From: JAOUEA01 sp038249195
Lineage (GTDB): Bacteria; Actinomycetota; UBA4738; HRBIN12
Reading direction: 5' to 3'
Assembly: GCA_038249195.1 (NCBI GenBank)
Contig: JBBRWM010000005.1
Coordinates: 186,001 to 250,000, forward strand
DNA length: 64,000 nucleotides
The notes below the pieces were generated by a model that searched no databases, was not told the DNA's origin, and saw only the letters and a program-made list of their open reading frames with translations. The position numbers and the translations under genes were made by a program. Position 1 is the first letter of the stretch; the number at the start of each line of letters is the position of its first letter. Of this stretch, positions 17,974-27,370 are shown piece by piece.

Positions 17974-19904
17974 CCTCGCTCGCGGCCGAGCTCGCTCCGG
18001 TCGGCAACGGCCGGGCCCTCGGCGTCCTCCCCCTGCTGTGGCTCGTGCCAGCGCTGCCGCTGGCTGCCGCCACCGTGAACCTGTTCCTCGGCCGGCGCCT
18101 CGGCCGCTTCGCGGGGTGGCTGGCCGTCGGGGCCATGACGGGGTCGTTCGCCATAGCCGTGCTGATGGTGCGCCAGCTCGCGAGCTTCGGCGGGGACGAG
18201 CGGCTCTACGTGCAGCACCTGTTCGACTGGATCCAGGTCGGATCCTTCAACGTGGACGCGTCCGTGCGGCTCGACGCGCTGTCGGCCACGATGATCCTCG
18301 TGGTCACGGGCATCGGCCTGCTCATCCACATCTACTCCATGGGCTACATGCACGGCGATCCGCGGTACGGGCGGTTCTTCGCCTACATGAACCTGTTCGT
18401 GTTCTTCATGCTGATGCTCGTCTTGGGCGCGAACTTCCTGATCCTGTACCTGGGCTGGGAGGGAGTGGGCCTGTGCTCCTACCTCCTCATCGGGTTCTGG
18501 TTCGAGAAGACCGACAACGCGAACGCGGCGAAGAAGGCGTTCGTCACCACCCGCATCGGCGACACCGCGATGCTGATCGGCATCGCGATGATCGTCATGA
18601 AGTTCGGGACCCTGAACTTCGAGGTGGTGTTCGGGACCGCCAACGCCACGCTGTCTAAGGGGGCGGCGACCACGATCGCGCTCTTGCTGTTCGCGGGCGC
18701 GGTCGGCAAGTCGGCCCAGGTCCCCCTGCACGTGTGGCTCCCCGACGCGATGGCCGGTCCCACGCCGGTGTCCGCCCTGATCCACGCCGCCACGATGGTG
18801 ACGGCGGGCGTGTACCTCGTCCTGCGCACGCACGTGCTGTTCGAGGTGAGCGGCGCCGCGCTCGTGGTCGTGACCGTGATCGGCCTCATCACGATGCTGT
18901 ATGCGGCCACGTGCGCGCTGGGCCAGGACGACCTCAAGCGGGTTCTCGCGTACTCCACCGTGAGCCAGCTCGGCTACATGTTCATCGCCGCGGGGCTTCG
19001 CGCCTACGCCCTGGCGCTGTTCATGCTCGTGGCGCACGCCTTCTACAAGGGCCTGATGTTCCTGGCGGCGGGCTCGGTGATGCACGGCATGCACGAAGAG
19101 ACGGACATGAAGCAGATGGGGGGGCTCCTGCGGCGCATGCCGCTCACCGGGGCGACGTTCTTGATCGGCGCCATCTCGCTCGCGGCCGTTCCGCCGTTCA
19201 CCGGGTTCTTCGCCAAGGACGCGATCCTCGAGGTGGCGAACCACACCGGGCATCAGTGGGTCTACGTGCTCGGCACCGTGGGGGCGGTCATCTCTGCCGC
19301 GTACATGGGCAGGCTCGTGTTCCTCACGCTGTTCGGCCGACCGCGGACGCAAGCGGCCGAGCACGCGCACGAGTCGCCGCCCGTCATGACGGTGCCTCTC
19401 ATCCTCCTCGCCGTGGGGGCGTTCGCGCTGGGGTTCGTGGTGGAACAGTCGCCCGAAGGAGCCTTCTCGCGGTGGGTCGAGTCGGCGCTGGGGGCGGTTC
19501 CCCGCGGCCCGCTCGGCCTCCCGACGACCGTGCTGATCGCGATCGCGACGGTGGTGGCCGTGGGGACGCTCATCGCGACGTGGGTGATCTACGCTTCCGG
19601 GCGGGTCGACTGGATGGCGCTGCGCGTGCGGCTGGCACCGCTCCAACGGTTGTTCGAGCACGGCTGGTACATCGACGACTACTACGCCACGGTGCTCGTG
19701 GCGCCCGGGAAGGCCGCTTCTGGCATCCTCGCCTACCGGTTCGACGCAGGGTTCATCGACGGCACGGTCAACGCCGTCGGGGGCTCGACGCGGCGGCTCG
19801 CGGCGGTGGGTCGCAAGATCCAGACCGGGTACGTTCGGACCTACGCCCTCGCCCTGTTCGCGGGGGCCGTGGGGATCCTCGTGTACGTGGGGCTGCGACT
19901 GTGA
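17967..19904 (+). CDS. nuoL: NADH-quinone oxidoreductase subunit L (operon 1)
   Basis: A 645-residue antiporter-like proton-pumping subunit. Conserved features include GWEGVGLCSYLLIGFWF with the key Glu, KSAQVPLHVWLPDAMAGPTP with the key Lys, and LIHAATMVTAGVYL. The C-terminal part includes the long lateral helix typical of subunit L. The start is one of two adjacent GTG codons (17967 or 17970) and overlaps nuoK. Confidence 0.95.
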   Translation: MVTSLAAELAPVGNGRALGVLPLLWLVPALPLAAATVNLFLGRRLGRFAGWLAVGAMTGSFAIAVLMVRQLASFGGDERLYVQHLFDWIQVGSFNVDASVRLDALSATMILVVTGIGLLIHIYSMGYMHGDPRYGRFFAYMNLFVFFMLMLVLGANFLILYLGWEGVGLCSYLLIGFWFEKTDNANAAKKAFVTTRIGDTAMLIGIAMIVMKFGTLNFEVVFGTANATLSKGAATTIALLLFAGAVGKSAQVPLHVWLPDAMAGPTPVSALIHAATMVTAGVYLVLRTHVLFEVSGAALVVVTVIGLITMLYAATCALGQDDLKRVLAYSTVSQLGYMFIAAGLRAYALALFMLVAHAFYKGLMFLAAGSVMHGMHEETDMKQMGGLLRRMPLTGATFLIGAISLAAVPPFTGFFAKDAILEVANHTGHQWVYVLGTVGAVISAAYMGRLVFLTLFGRPRTQAAEHAHESPPVMTVPLILLAVGAFALGFVVEQSPEGAFSRWVESALGAVPRGPLGLPTTVLIAIATVVAVGTLIATWVIYASGRVDWMALRVRLAPLQRLFEHGWYIDDYYATVLVAPGKAASGILAYRFDAGFIDGTVNAVGGSTRRLAAVGRKIQTGYVRTYALALFAGAVGILVYVGLRL

Positions 19905-21433
19905 GCGCGCACCTGCTGAGCCTCACGATCTTCCTCCCGCTCGTGGGCCTCGTGATCCTCTTGCTCGGCCGCGGGTTGTCGAACGATACGGCACGATGGA
20001 TCGCGCTCAGCACGGCGCTCGCCACGTTCGTGGTCTCCATGATCGTGCTCGGGCGCTTCGACAGCTCGTTGGCCGCCTACCAGATGGTCGAACGCGCGTC
20101 GTGGATCCCCAGCATCGGACTGCAGTACCTCGTGGGCGTGGATGGCATCAGCTTGTGGATGGTGCTCCTGTCCACATTCCTGTTCCCGGTCGCGATCCTC
20201 GCGAGCTGGAAGGTGGACAAGGACGTCCGGCTGTACCTGGGCGCCATGCTTGCGCTGGAGACGGCCGTGCTGGGCACGTTCCTGACGCTCGACCTGCTCC
20301 TGTTCTTCCTGTTCTTCGAGGCGATCCTCGTGCCGATGTACCTGCTGATCGGTGGGTGGGGTGGCGACCGGCGGATCTACGCCGCCGTCAAGTTCTTCCT
20401 CTACACGATGGCCGGCTCTGCCTTCCTGCTCGTGGCCACCCTGTTCCTGGCCGCGCAGGCTGGGAGCAGTCTCGGCCACGTCACCTTCGACATCCGCGAC
20501 CTGCAGGCGGTGGCGCACGGGCTGCCGGTGGCGACCACCCGCTGGCTCTTCCTGGCGTTCTTCGTGGCGTTCGCCGTGAAGGTGCCCATCTTCCCGCTGC
20601 ACACCTGGCTGCCCGACGCGCACACCGAGGCTCCCACGGCCGGATCCGTGCTGCTCGCGGGCATCCTGTTGAAGGTGGGGGCGTACGGCCTGATCCGGTT
20701 CAACCTCGCGTTGTTCCCCGACGCCGCGAAGTACTTCGCGACGTTCGTCTCGATCCTCGCCGTGATCGGCATCATCTACGGGGCGGTGGTGGCCCTGATC
20801 CAGACGGACCTCAAGCGGTTGGTCGCGTACTCGTCGGTGTCGCACCTGGGGTTCGTCGTGCTGGGGATCTTCGCGTTCACGGAGCAGGCCCTGACCGGCG
20901 GCGTCCTGCAGATGGTGAACCACGGGCTCGCGACGGGCGCCCTGTTCCTCCTGGTGGGGATGATGTACGAGCGCACGCACACCCGTGATCTGGGGAAGAT
21001 GGGTGGCCTCGCCGGCGTGATGCCGTGGCTCATGGGCGCGTTCTTGTTCGCCGTCTTCGCGGCGGCGGGACTGCCCGGGCTCAACAGCTTCGTCGGCGAG
21101 TTCCTGGTGATCGTGGGGACATTCGCCGTAAGCCCGTGGTTCGGGTCGCTCGCCGCCCTCGCCGTGATCCTCGCCGCGATCTATCTCCTGTGGAGCTACC
21201 AGCGGATGGCACAAGGGCCCGTGCGTGAGGAGCACCGCTACCTGCCCGATGTGAGTCTGCGCGAGGTGGCCGTCCTCGTGCCCGTCCTCTCGCTCCTGCT
21301 CGTGTTCGGCGTGTATCCCAAGGTCCTGACGGACCGGATCGACCCCTCCGCGAAGGCCGTCGTCGTGCACGTGGATCCCCAGGGTCAGCCGACGCAGGTC
21401 GGCCTGGTGCAGGCGCAGGAGAGCCCGCCATGA
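19901..21433 (+). CDS. nuoM: NADH-quinone oxidoreductase subunit M (operon 1)
   Basis: A 510-residue antiporter-like subunit with about 14 helices. It shows FFEAILVPMYLLIGGWGG (key Glu), KVPIFPLHTWLPDAHTEAPT (key Lys) and TDLKRLVAYSSVSHLGFV. The GTG start overlaps the nuoL stop (GTGA), and its last codons overlap the nuoN ATG. Confidence 0.95.
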   Translation: MSAHLLSLTIFLPLVGLVILLLGRGLSNDTARWIALSTALATFVVSMIVLGRFDSSLAAYQMVERASWIPSIGLQYLVGVDGISLWMVLLSTFLFPVAILASWKVDKDVRLYLGAMLALETAVLGTFLTLDLLLFFLFFEAILVPMYLLIGGWGGDRRIYAAVKFFLYTMAGSAFLLVATLFLAAQAGSSLGHVTFDIRDLQAVAHGLPVATTRWLFLAFFVAFAVKVPIFPLHTWLPDAHTEAPTAGSVLLAGILLKVGAYGLIRFNLALFPDAAKYFATFVSILAVIGIIYGAVVALIQTDLKRLVAYSSVSHLGFVVLGIFAFTEQALTGGVLQMVNHGLATGALFLLVGMMYERTHTRDLGKMGGLAGVMPWLMGAFLFAVFAAAGLPGLNSFVGEFLVIVGTFAVSPWFGSLAALAVILAAIYLLWSYQRMAQGPVREEHRYLPDVSLREVAVLVPVLSLLLVFGVYPKVLTDRIDPSAKAVVVHVDPQGQPTQVGLVQAQESPP

Positions 21434-22881
21434 TCGACACCCCGACCCTCGTGTTCGGTCCCGTCCTGCCGGAGCTCTTCCTGGTGGCCTTCGCGATCGT
21501 AGGCCTCCTGTACGAGGCCGTCGCGAAACGGTCCGATCGGTTGGTGCACCTCCTCATCGCGATGTCGGGGCTCGCCATGGCCGCGGCCTCCTCGATCATC
21601 TTGTGGAACTGGTCGGGCGACGCCACGGTGCTGGGCGGCACGGTGAACGCCGACCGTTTCGCCGTCGTGGGCCGGCTGCTGGTCATCGCGATCGCCGCGT
21701 TCGGCGTGCTGTACGGGAAGCACTACCTGGAGCGTTCCGAACCGCAGCCCCGCGGGGAGTTCTTCCCGCTCGTGTTGTTCGCGACCTCGGGGATGACCTT
21801 GATCGTTGCCTCGGCCGACCTGATCGTGACGTTCCTGGCGCTCGAGATCCTGTCGCTGTCGCTCTACGTGCTCACCGGTATCACGGGGCGTCGCGCCTCG
21901 AACGAGGCCGCGGTCAAGTATTTCCTCCTGGGCGCGGCCTCCTCGGCCTTCTTCCTCTACGGCGTGGCGATGGCCTACGGCGCGACGAACACCACGTACA
22001 TCACCGCCATGGCGCGCGCGCTCTCCGGCACGACCGGCAACCAGGCGATCGCACTGCTCGCCATGGCGTTCCTCGTGGTGGGCTTCGCGTTCAAGGTCTC
22101 GGCCGTGCCGTTTCACATGTGGACCCCCGACGTCTATCAGGGGGCGCCCACCCCGGTGACCGCCTACATGTCGACCTCGACCAAGGCCGCCGCGTTCCTG
22201 GCGCTGATACGGGTCTTCGACGTGGCCCTGCAGCCGCTCACCTGGGATTGGACGCCGGTGATCTGGGTGCTGGCGGCCCTGTCCATCGTGGTGGGCTCCG
22301 TGCTCGCGATCGCGCAGACCGACGTCAAGCGCATGCTCGCGTACTCGAGCATCGCCCAGGCCGGGTTCATCCTCACCGGCCTCACCTCCGCGAACAGCGT
22401 CGGCATCAGCGCGGCGATGTTCTACCTGGTGGCGTACGCCGCGATGACGCTCGGCGCCTTCGGCGTCGTGATGCTGGTGTCCGCGCGCGGCGAGGAGCAG
22501 ACGTCGCTTTCGTCCTACACGGGGCTCTTCCGGCGCAGCCCCCTGTTGGCGGGGTTGATGACCGTGTTCCTGCTGTCGCTCGCCGGCATCCCGCCGACGG
22601 CGGGTTTCATCGCCAAGGTCGGTGTCTTCTCTGCCGCCAGCAGCGCCGGCTACTGGCCCCTCGTGCTGATCGGCACGCTTGCGAGCGTGGCCGCGGCGTT
22701 CTTCTACCTCCGCGTCGTGGTGCTGATGGTCATGCGTGAGCCCGAGGGCTCCCACGACGAAGATCCCTCGTTGATGCCCCGGGTGGCCCTCGTCGTCCTC
22801 GCCGGAGCTACGATCCTGCTCGGCGTGCTGCCCGGCCTCATCACCGGCTTGTTGCGGGACGCCTCGGTGCTGAGATGGTGA
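21430..22881 (+). CDS. nuoN: NADH-quinone oxidoreductase subunit N (operon 1)
   Basis: A 483-residue antiporter-like subunit, the last gene of the first complex I operon. Motifs are LEILSLSLYVLTGI, FKVSAVPFHMWTPDVYQGAPTP and TDVKRMLAYSSIAQAGFIL. Only seven bases separate it from the polyprenyl synthase downstream, which therefore probably belongs to the same transcript. Confidence 0.95.
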   Translation: MIDTPTLVFGPVLPELFLVAFAIVGLLYEAVAKRSDRLVHLLIAMSGLAMAAASSIILWNWSGDATVLGGTVNADRFAVVGRLLVIAIAAFGVLYGKHYLERSEPQPRGEFFPLVLFATSGMTLIVASADLIVTFLALEILSLSLYVLTGITGRRASNEAAVKYFLLGAASSAFFLYGVAMAYGATNTTYITAMARALSGTTGNQAIALLAMAFLVVGFAFKVSAVPFHMWTPDVYQGAPTPVTAYMSTSTKAAAFLALIRVFDVALQPLTWDWTPVIWVLAALSIVVGSVLAIAQTDVKRMLAYSSIAQAGFILTGLTSANSVGISAAMFYLVAYAAMTLGAFGVVMLVSARGEEQTSLSSYTGLFRRSPLLAGLMTVFLLSLAGIPPTAGFIAKVGVFSAASSAGYWPLVLIGTLASVAAAFFYLRVVVLMVMREPEGSHDEDPSLMPRVALVVLAGATILLGVLPGLITGLLRDASVLRW

Positions 22882-22888
22882 GGATGCG

Positions 22889-23902
22889 ATGAGCCGCCGT
22901 GTGATCCCCGGATTGGAGGCCCCCGACGCCGCGTTGGAGTCGGAGGTCCGAACGCACCTGGACCAGGTCGAGCAGGCCCTCGAGAAGTCCGTGCGGGTGG
23001 AGTCTTCGGGCCTGCTATCGGAAACGTCCTCCTACCTGATCGCCGCGGGAGGCAAGCGGTTCCGAGCGATGCTCGTCCTGCTCGCCGGGTATTTCGGCGA
23101 TCCCGCCGACCCTCGGTTGATCCCGGGATCGGTCTCCATCGAGCTCGTGCACCTCGCCACGCTGTACCACGACGACGTGATCGACGAGGCGGATGCGCGC
23201 CGGGGGGCCCCGAGCGCCAACAGCCGGTGGGACAACACCGTGGCGATCCTCACGGGCGATTTCCTGTTCGCGCGCGCCTCGGAGATCTCCACCGAGCTGG
23301 GCACCGAGGTATGCCGGCTCCTCGCGCGAACGATCGCGGTGCTGTGCGACGGTCAGATCCGCGAGGTGGAGAGCTCCGCGAAGGTGGATCAAGCGGTGGG
23401 GAACTACCTGGAGATCATCCGGCGCAAGACGGCCTCGCTGATCGGTACGTCGTGCCGCCTCGGAGGCATGTTGTCCGACGCCACGCCCGAGCGCACGGAC
23501 ATCCTGGAGGCCTTCGGCGATGCCCTGGGGATGGCCTACCAGCTCTCCGACGACATCATGGACATCACGGCATCGCAGATGGAGCTGGGCAAGGAGCCGG
23601 GCGTCGACCTCAAGGAGGGCGTCTACACCCTGCCGGTGCTCCACGCCCTCGCCCACAACGAACGGCGTGAGGAGCTCGCGCGGATCCTCGGCCACGGAGC
23701 TCCCGACGGCGAGATGCTGGATCGCGCGCTCGAGATCGTGCGAAGCGGGGGGTCGGTCGAACACGCCCGTGCCGCCGTGACCGACGAGGTTGCGCGTGCC
23801 ATCGGCCTCGCGGAGCGGCTGTCGACCGGGCCCGCTCGCCACGCCCTCGTCCAGCTCGCGCGCTTCCTGGCGGCGCGCTGCGGAGCGGAGCAACCCGCGT
23901 GA
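22889..23902 (+). CDS. Long-chain polyprenyl diphosphate synthase (menaquinone side chain type)
   Basis: A 337-residue all-trans polyprenyl synthase of the heptaprenyl/octaprenyl class. It has GGKRFRAML, the first Asp-rich motif DDVID with small residues before it (favouring long chains), and the second DDIMD. Such enzymes make the menaquinone tail. It follows nuoN by seven bases and precedes the second nuo operon. The ATG is at 22889, with TGAGGATGCG overlapping the nuoN stop as a weak ribosome site. Confidence 0.88.
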   Translation: MSRRVIPGLEAPDAALESEVRTHLDQVEQALEKSVRVESSGLLSETSSYLIAAGGKRFRAMLVLLAGYFGDPADPRLIPGSVSIELVHLATLYHDDVIDEADARRGAPSANSRWDNTVAILTGDFLFARASEISTELGTEVCRLLARTIAVLCDGQIREVESSAKVDQAVGNYLEIIRRKTASLIGTSCRLGGMLSDATPERTDILEAFGDALGMAYQLSDDIMDITASQMELGKEPGVDLKEGVYTLPVLHALAHNERREELARILGHGAPDGEMLDRALEIVRSGGSVEHARAAVTDEVARAIGLAERLSTGPARHALVQLARFLAARCGAEQPA

Positions 23903-23924
23903 TCGGCCGGCCGGTTCGCCCATG

Positions 23925-23941
23925 GGATCCTGCTAGGATCC
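23925..23941. promoter_or_regulatory. Inverted repeat containing a -10 box before nuo operon 2
   Basis: GGATCCT-GCT-AGGATCC is a perfect seven-base inverted repeat, and its right half contains TAGGAT, a reasonable -10 box (23934-23939). It lies 18 bases before the second nuoA and after the synthase stop. It may be the promoter/operator of operon 2 or a small hairpin in a read-through transcript. No Rex-type site is seen here. Confidence 0.4.
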
Positions 23942-23959
23942 GCGCGCGAGAGAGGGGTC

Positions 23960-24325
23960 ATGCCTAACTACTTCGAGTCCTACGCGGTCGTGCTCGCGGT
24001 CTTGGTCGCCGGGGCCTTGTTGGTGGGTGTCGCCTTTGGGACCGCCCGGCTCGTGGCCCCGCATAACCCCAACCACAGCAAGCTCACCACCTACGAGTGC
24101 GGCATCGACCCGGTCGGCGAGGGCTGGTCGCAGAGCCAGGTCCGCTACTACGTCTACGGCTTCCTCTTCGTGATCTTCGACGTGGAGAGCGTGTTCCTGT
24201 TCCCCTGGGCCCGGGTGTTCCAGCGCCTCGGCTACACGGCGGTGTTCGAGATGGCGCTGTTCGTCTTGATCCTCGCGGTAGGGCTGCTCTATGCCTGGCG
24301 GAAGGGGGTCTTGAAGTGGGCCTGA
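23960..24325 (+). CDS. nuoA: NADH-quinone oxidoreductase subunit A (operon 2)
   Basis: A 121-residue second copy with the typical short length. It keeps the quinone-site loop YECGIDPVGEG and FVIFDVESVFLFPWAR. It starts the second cluster behind GAGAGAGGGGTC, a good ribosome binding site. Its end overlaps nuoB by ten bases. Confidence 0.95.
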   Translation: MPNYFESYAVVLAVLVAGALLVGVAFGTARLVAPHNPNHSKLTTYECGIDPVGEGWSQSQVRYYVYGFLFVIFDVESVFLFPWARVFQRLGYTAVFEMALFVLILAVGLLYAWRKGVLKWA

Positions 24326-24828
24326 TCACCGACAAGACCCCGCTGCCGAAGGTCCAACCCGTCAAGTTCATCCTCAACTGGGGCCGCCGGTATTCCCTGT
24401 GGGTCATGAACTTCGGCCTCGCCTGCTGTGCCATCGAATTCATCGCCGCGTCCACGTCGAAGAACGACTTCATCCGGCTGGGCGTGATCCCCTTCGCGCA
24501 CGGCCCCCGCCAGGCGGACCTGCTGGTGGTGGCCGGCACACTCACGGACAAGATGGCCCCGGCCCTCAAGCGCGTGTACGACCAGATGCCCGAGCCCAAG
24601 TACGTGATCTCGTTCGGCTCGTGCTCCAACTGCGGTGGTCCGTACTGGGACTCCTACTCGGTCACCAAGGGCGTTGACCAGATCGTCCCCATCGACGTCT
24701 ACGTGCCCGGCTGCCCCCCGCGCCCCGAGGCGCTCCTCCACGGCATCATCAAGCTGCAGGAGAAGATCAAGGACGAGGACATCCAGGAGAAGTTCCGTGG
24801 CCATCACGCCCAGCCCGCTCCCTCCTGA
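24316..24828 (+). CDS. nuoB: NADH-quinone oxidoreductase subunit B (operon 2)
   Basis: A 170-residue N2-cluster subunit. Ligands are CC in LACCAIEFI, a Cys in FGSCSNCGG and VPGCPPRPE. The extra Cys in CSNCGG differs from the operon 1 copy. The GTG start overlaps nuoA. All residues needed for the cluster are present, so this copy looks functional. Confidence 0.95.
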   Translation: MGLITDKTPLPKVQPVKFILNWGRRYSLWVMNFGLACCAIEFIAASTSKNDFIRLGVIPFAHGPRQADLLVVAGTLTDKMAPALKRVYDQMPEPKYVISFGSCSNCGGPYWDSYSVTKGVDQIVPIDVYVPGCPPRPEALLHGIIKLQEKIKDEDIQEKFRGHHAQPAPS

Positions 24829-25324
24829 GGAGGTGGTCTCCCGGCTCCGCGCTCGGTTCGGGGCGGACGTCACGGAGGCCGCCGACGCCTTCGGCCACCC
24901 CGTCGTGACGGTCACGGTGGAGCGCTACCACGACCTGGTTCGGTTCCTGCGCGACGAGCCCGAGTTCGCGTGCGACTACTGCGACTTCACGGGCGCCGTG
25001 GACCGCGGCGATGAGGGCGGCTTCGAAGTCCTGACGCACGTCTTCTCGACCACGCACCATCACAACGTCCGCGTGCGCGTCCGGCTGCCGCACGAGAACC
25101 CGGTGTGCCCCACCGTCTCGGACCTCTACCCCACGTGCAACTGGCACGAGCGCGAGACGATGGAGATGTTCGGGATCCGCTTCGAGGGGCATCCCCAGCC
25201 CGTGAAGCTGCTGCTATCCGAGCCGTTCGAAGGCTATCCGCTCCGCAAGGACTTCGCCCTGATGACCCGCCAGGCCAAGCCGTGGCCGGGCGCCGTCGAG
25301 GGCGAGGAGGACGAGGACGAGTGA
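24797..25324 (+). CDS. nuoC: NADH-quinone oxidoreductase subunit C (operon 2)
   Basis: A 175-residue 30-kDa-type subunit. It contains YPTCNWHERETMEMFGIRFE and the usual GYPLRKDF segment. There is no fused NuoD part: the protein ends in an acidic tail, and its stop overlaps the nuoH start. The place where nuoD normally follows is therefore empty. Confidence 0.93.
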   Translation: MAITPSPLPPEEVVSRLRARFGADVTEAADAFGHPVVTVTVERYHDLVRFLRDEPEFACDYCDFTGAVDRGDEGGFEVLTHVFSTTHHHNVRVRVRLPHENPVCPTVSDLYPTCNWHERETMEMFGIRFEGHPQPVKLLLSEPFEGYPLRKDFALMTRQAKPWPGAVEGEEDEDE

Positions 25325-26328
25325 TCGCCACCACCGGCGTATCCATCTTCGACGACTGGACCGGCAACTTCTGGTTGGCCCTCGTCCTCAAGACGGTCGT
25401 GGTGATGCTCTTCTTCCTGGTGGTGCCGCTGGTGGTGGGCTACATGGAGCACAAGGTGCTGGCCCACATGCAGTCCCGGGTAGGGCCCATGGAGGCCGGC
25501 GCCTTTCACGGGTGGGCCCAGCTCGTCGCCGACGGCGTGAAGTTCATCCAGAAAGAGGACATCGTCCCGGAGGCGGCCGACCGCACGGTGTTCACCCTCG
25601 CGCCCGCGGTGGCCATGATCCCGTACATCGCGATCTTGGTGGTGCTGCCATTCAGCCCGACGGCGTTCGCCCTGAATCTCGACGTGGGGATCTTCTTCGT
25701 GATGGCGATGTCGTCGGTATCGGTGATCGGTGTGCTGATGGCCGGCTGGTCCTCCGCTAACAAGTTCTCGCTGATCGGGGCGCTGCGCGCCGCAGCACAG
25801 CTCATCGCCTACGAGCTCCCGCTCGTCCTGGCCGCCGCCGGCGTCGTGATGCTCGCCGGCACCCTGTCCTTGGTGGGGATCGTGGAGGCGCAGCGCGGGC
25901 TGTGGAACGTGGTCCCGTTGTTCCCGCTCTTCTTGATCTTCATGATGGCCTCGATCGCCGAGCTCACGCGCCCGCCCTTCGACATGCCCGTGGCGGACTC
26001 GGAGATCATCTTCGGCGCCTACACCGAGTACACAGGGCTGAAGTTCGCCTTCTTCCTGCTGGCGGAGTACGGCGGCATCGTGGCGCTCTCGGGGGTCGCC
26101 TCGGTGCTGTTCCTGGGCGGCTACCTGGGGCTGCCCTTGATCCCGTTGCCGCCGCCCGTGTGGATGATGGGCAAGATCATCGCGCTATCGTTCTTCGTCA
26201 TCTGGCTGCGGGCGACCTACCCGCGCCTGCGGGAGGATCAGCTCCAGCGGTTCGCCTGGCTCGCGTTGATCCCGATCTCGCTGGTCTGGATCCTGGGTAC
26301 CGCGTTCGTCAAGGTCGCGGCGCAATAG
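25321..26328 (+). CDS. nuoH: NADH-quinone oxidoreductase subunit H (operon 2)
   Basis: A 335-residue quinone-channel subunit. It shows VGYMEHKVLAHMQSRVGPM, KFIQKEDIVP and ELTRPPFDMPVADSEIIFGA. The GTG start overlaps the nuoC stop (GTGA), so nuoC and nuoH are translationally coupled and there is no room for nuoD-G. Confidence 0.95.
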   Translation: MIATTGVSIFDDWTGNFWLALVLKTVVVMLFFLVVPLVVGYMEHKVLAHMQSRVGPMEAGAFHGWAQLVADGVKFIQKEDIVPEAADRTVFTLAPAVAMIPYIAILVVLPFSPTAFALNLDVGIFFVMAMSSVSVIGVLMAGWSSANKFSLIGALRAAAQLIAYELPLVLAAAGVVMLAGTLSLVGIVEAQRGLWNVVPLFPLFLIFMMASIAELTRPPFDMPVADSEIIFGAYTEYTGLKFAFFLLAEYGGIVALSGVASVLFLGGYLGLPLIPLPPPVWMMGKIIALSFFVIWLRATYPRLREDQLQRFAWLALIPISLVWILGTAFVKVAAQ

Positions 26329-26342
26329 AGGGGCGGGGGAGC

Positions 26343-26867
26343 GTGGAGAACGAGAAGAAGGACCAACCGGAGTCGGGGTTCGGGCAGGGGCTCCTGAAGG
26401 GGCTCGGGGTCACCCTCAAGACCATGCTGCGCCCTGCCATGACCCAGCAGTACCCCCACGTCAAGCCCGACCTCCCCGCGCGCACGCGCGGAGTCATCGC
26501 CCTCAAACAGGAGAACTGCACCGTCTGCTACAAGTGCGCGCGCGAGTGCCCCGATTGGTGCATCTATATCGACGCGCACAAGGAGCAGCACGAGCCCGCG
26601 GCGGGTGGCAGGGCGCGCTCGGCCAAGATCCTCGACCGCTTCGCTATCGACTACGCGCTGTGCATGTACTGCGGCATCTGCGTGGAGGTCTGCCCCTTCG
26701 ACGCGCTGTTCTGGAGCCCCGAGTTCGAATACTCGGAGTACGGGCAGGCCGAGCTCGTGCACGAGAAGGAGCGGCTGGAGGACTGGACCTACACGGTGCT
26801 GCCGCCTCCCGCGTTGGAAGAAGGCGCCGAAGCCCCGGAAGAGGCTCCCGAGGAGGAGGCCTCGTGA
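26343..26867 (+). CDS. nuoI: NADH-quinone oxidoreductase subunit I (operon 2)
   Basis: A 174-residue two-cluster ferredoxin subunit. Both [4Fe-4S] motifs are intact: CTVCYKCARECPDWCIYI and CMYCGICVEVCPFDAL. The C-terminus is a Glu/Pro-rich tail. The GTG start follows GAGGGGCGGGGGAGC. In the absence of NuoEFG, this would be the natural entry point for electrons from a soluble donor. Confidence 0.95.
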   Translation: MENEKKDQPESGFGQGLLKGLGVTLKTMLRPAMTQQYPHVKPDLPARTRGVIALKQENCTVCYKCARECPDWCIYIDAHKEQHEPAAGGRARSAKILDRFAIDYALCMYCGICVEVCPFDALFWSPEFEYSEYGQAELVHEKERLEDWTYTVLPPPALEEGAEAPEEAPEEEAS

Positions 26868-27370
26868 CGGCACAGGAGTATGCGTTCCTGGTGCTCGCGA
26901 TGGTGGGCAGCGTCAGCGCCGTCGCGGTCGTCACGGCGCGCAACGTCGTGCACGCGGCGCTCTATCTCGTGGTGACGTTGCTCTGCGTCGGCGCGACGTA
27001 CCTCGTGCTCGGGGCGGAGTTCGTCGGCTGGGTGCAGATCCTGATCTACGTGGGCGCCATCGTCATCTTGTTCCTGTTCGGACTCATGCTCACCAAGGCA
27101 CCTATCGGACGCGACACGCTGGACAACCAACAGCGGTGGATCGGCGCGATCGTGGGCGCCGGCGTGTTCGCCGGGCTCGTCTTCCTGATCCAGCAGGCGT
27201 GGCCGTTGCAGGACGCCTCCAAGAGTTACGGCTCGTTCTCCGGGAGCACAGCGGTGGTCGGCGACGCGATCTTCCGCAGCTACATCCTGCCGTTCGAGGC
27301 CATCTCGTTCCTGCTGCTGGCTGCGCTGATCGGCGCCATCGTGCTTGCTCGCAAGGACGACGGCGCATGA
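26864..27370 (+). CDS. nuoJ: NADH-quinone oxidoreductase subunit J (operon 2)
   Basis: A 168-residue membrane subunit. NVVHAALYLVVTL and QILIYVGAIVILFLFGLML identify the family. It is shorter at the C-terminus than copy 1. The GTG overlaps the nuoI stop, and its end overlaps nuoK. Confidence 0.94.
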   Translation: MTAQEYAFLVLAMVGSVSAVAVVTARNVVHAALYLVVTLLCVGATYLVLGAEFVGWVQILIYVGAIVILFLFGLMLTKAPIGRDTLDNQQRWIGAIVGAGVFAGLVFLIQQAWPLQDASKSYGSFSGSTAVVGDAIFRSYILPFEAISFLLLAALIGAIVLARKDDGA

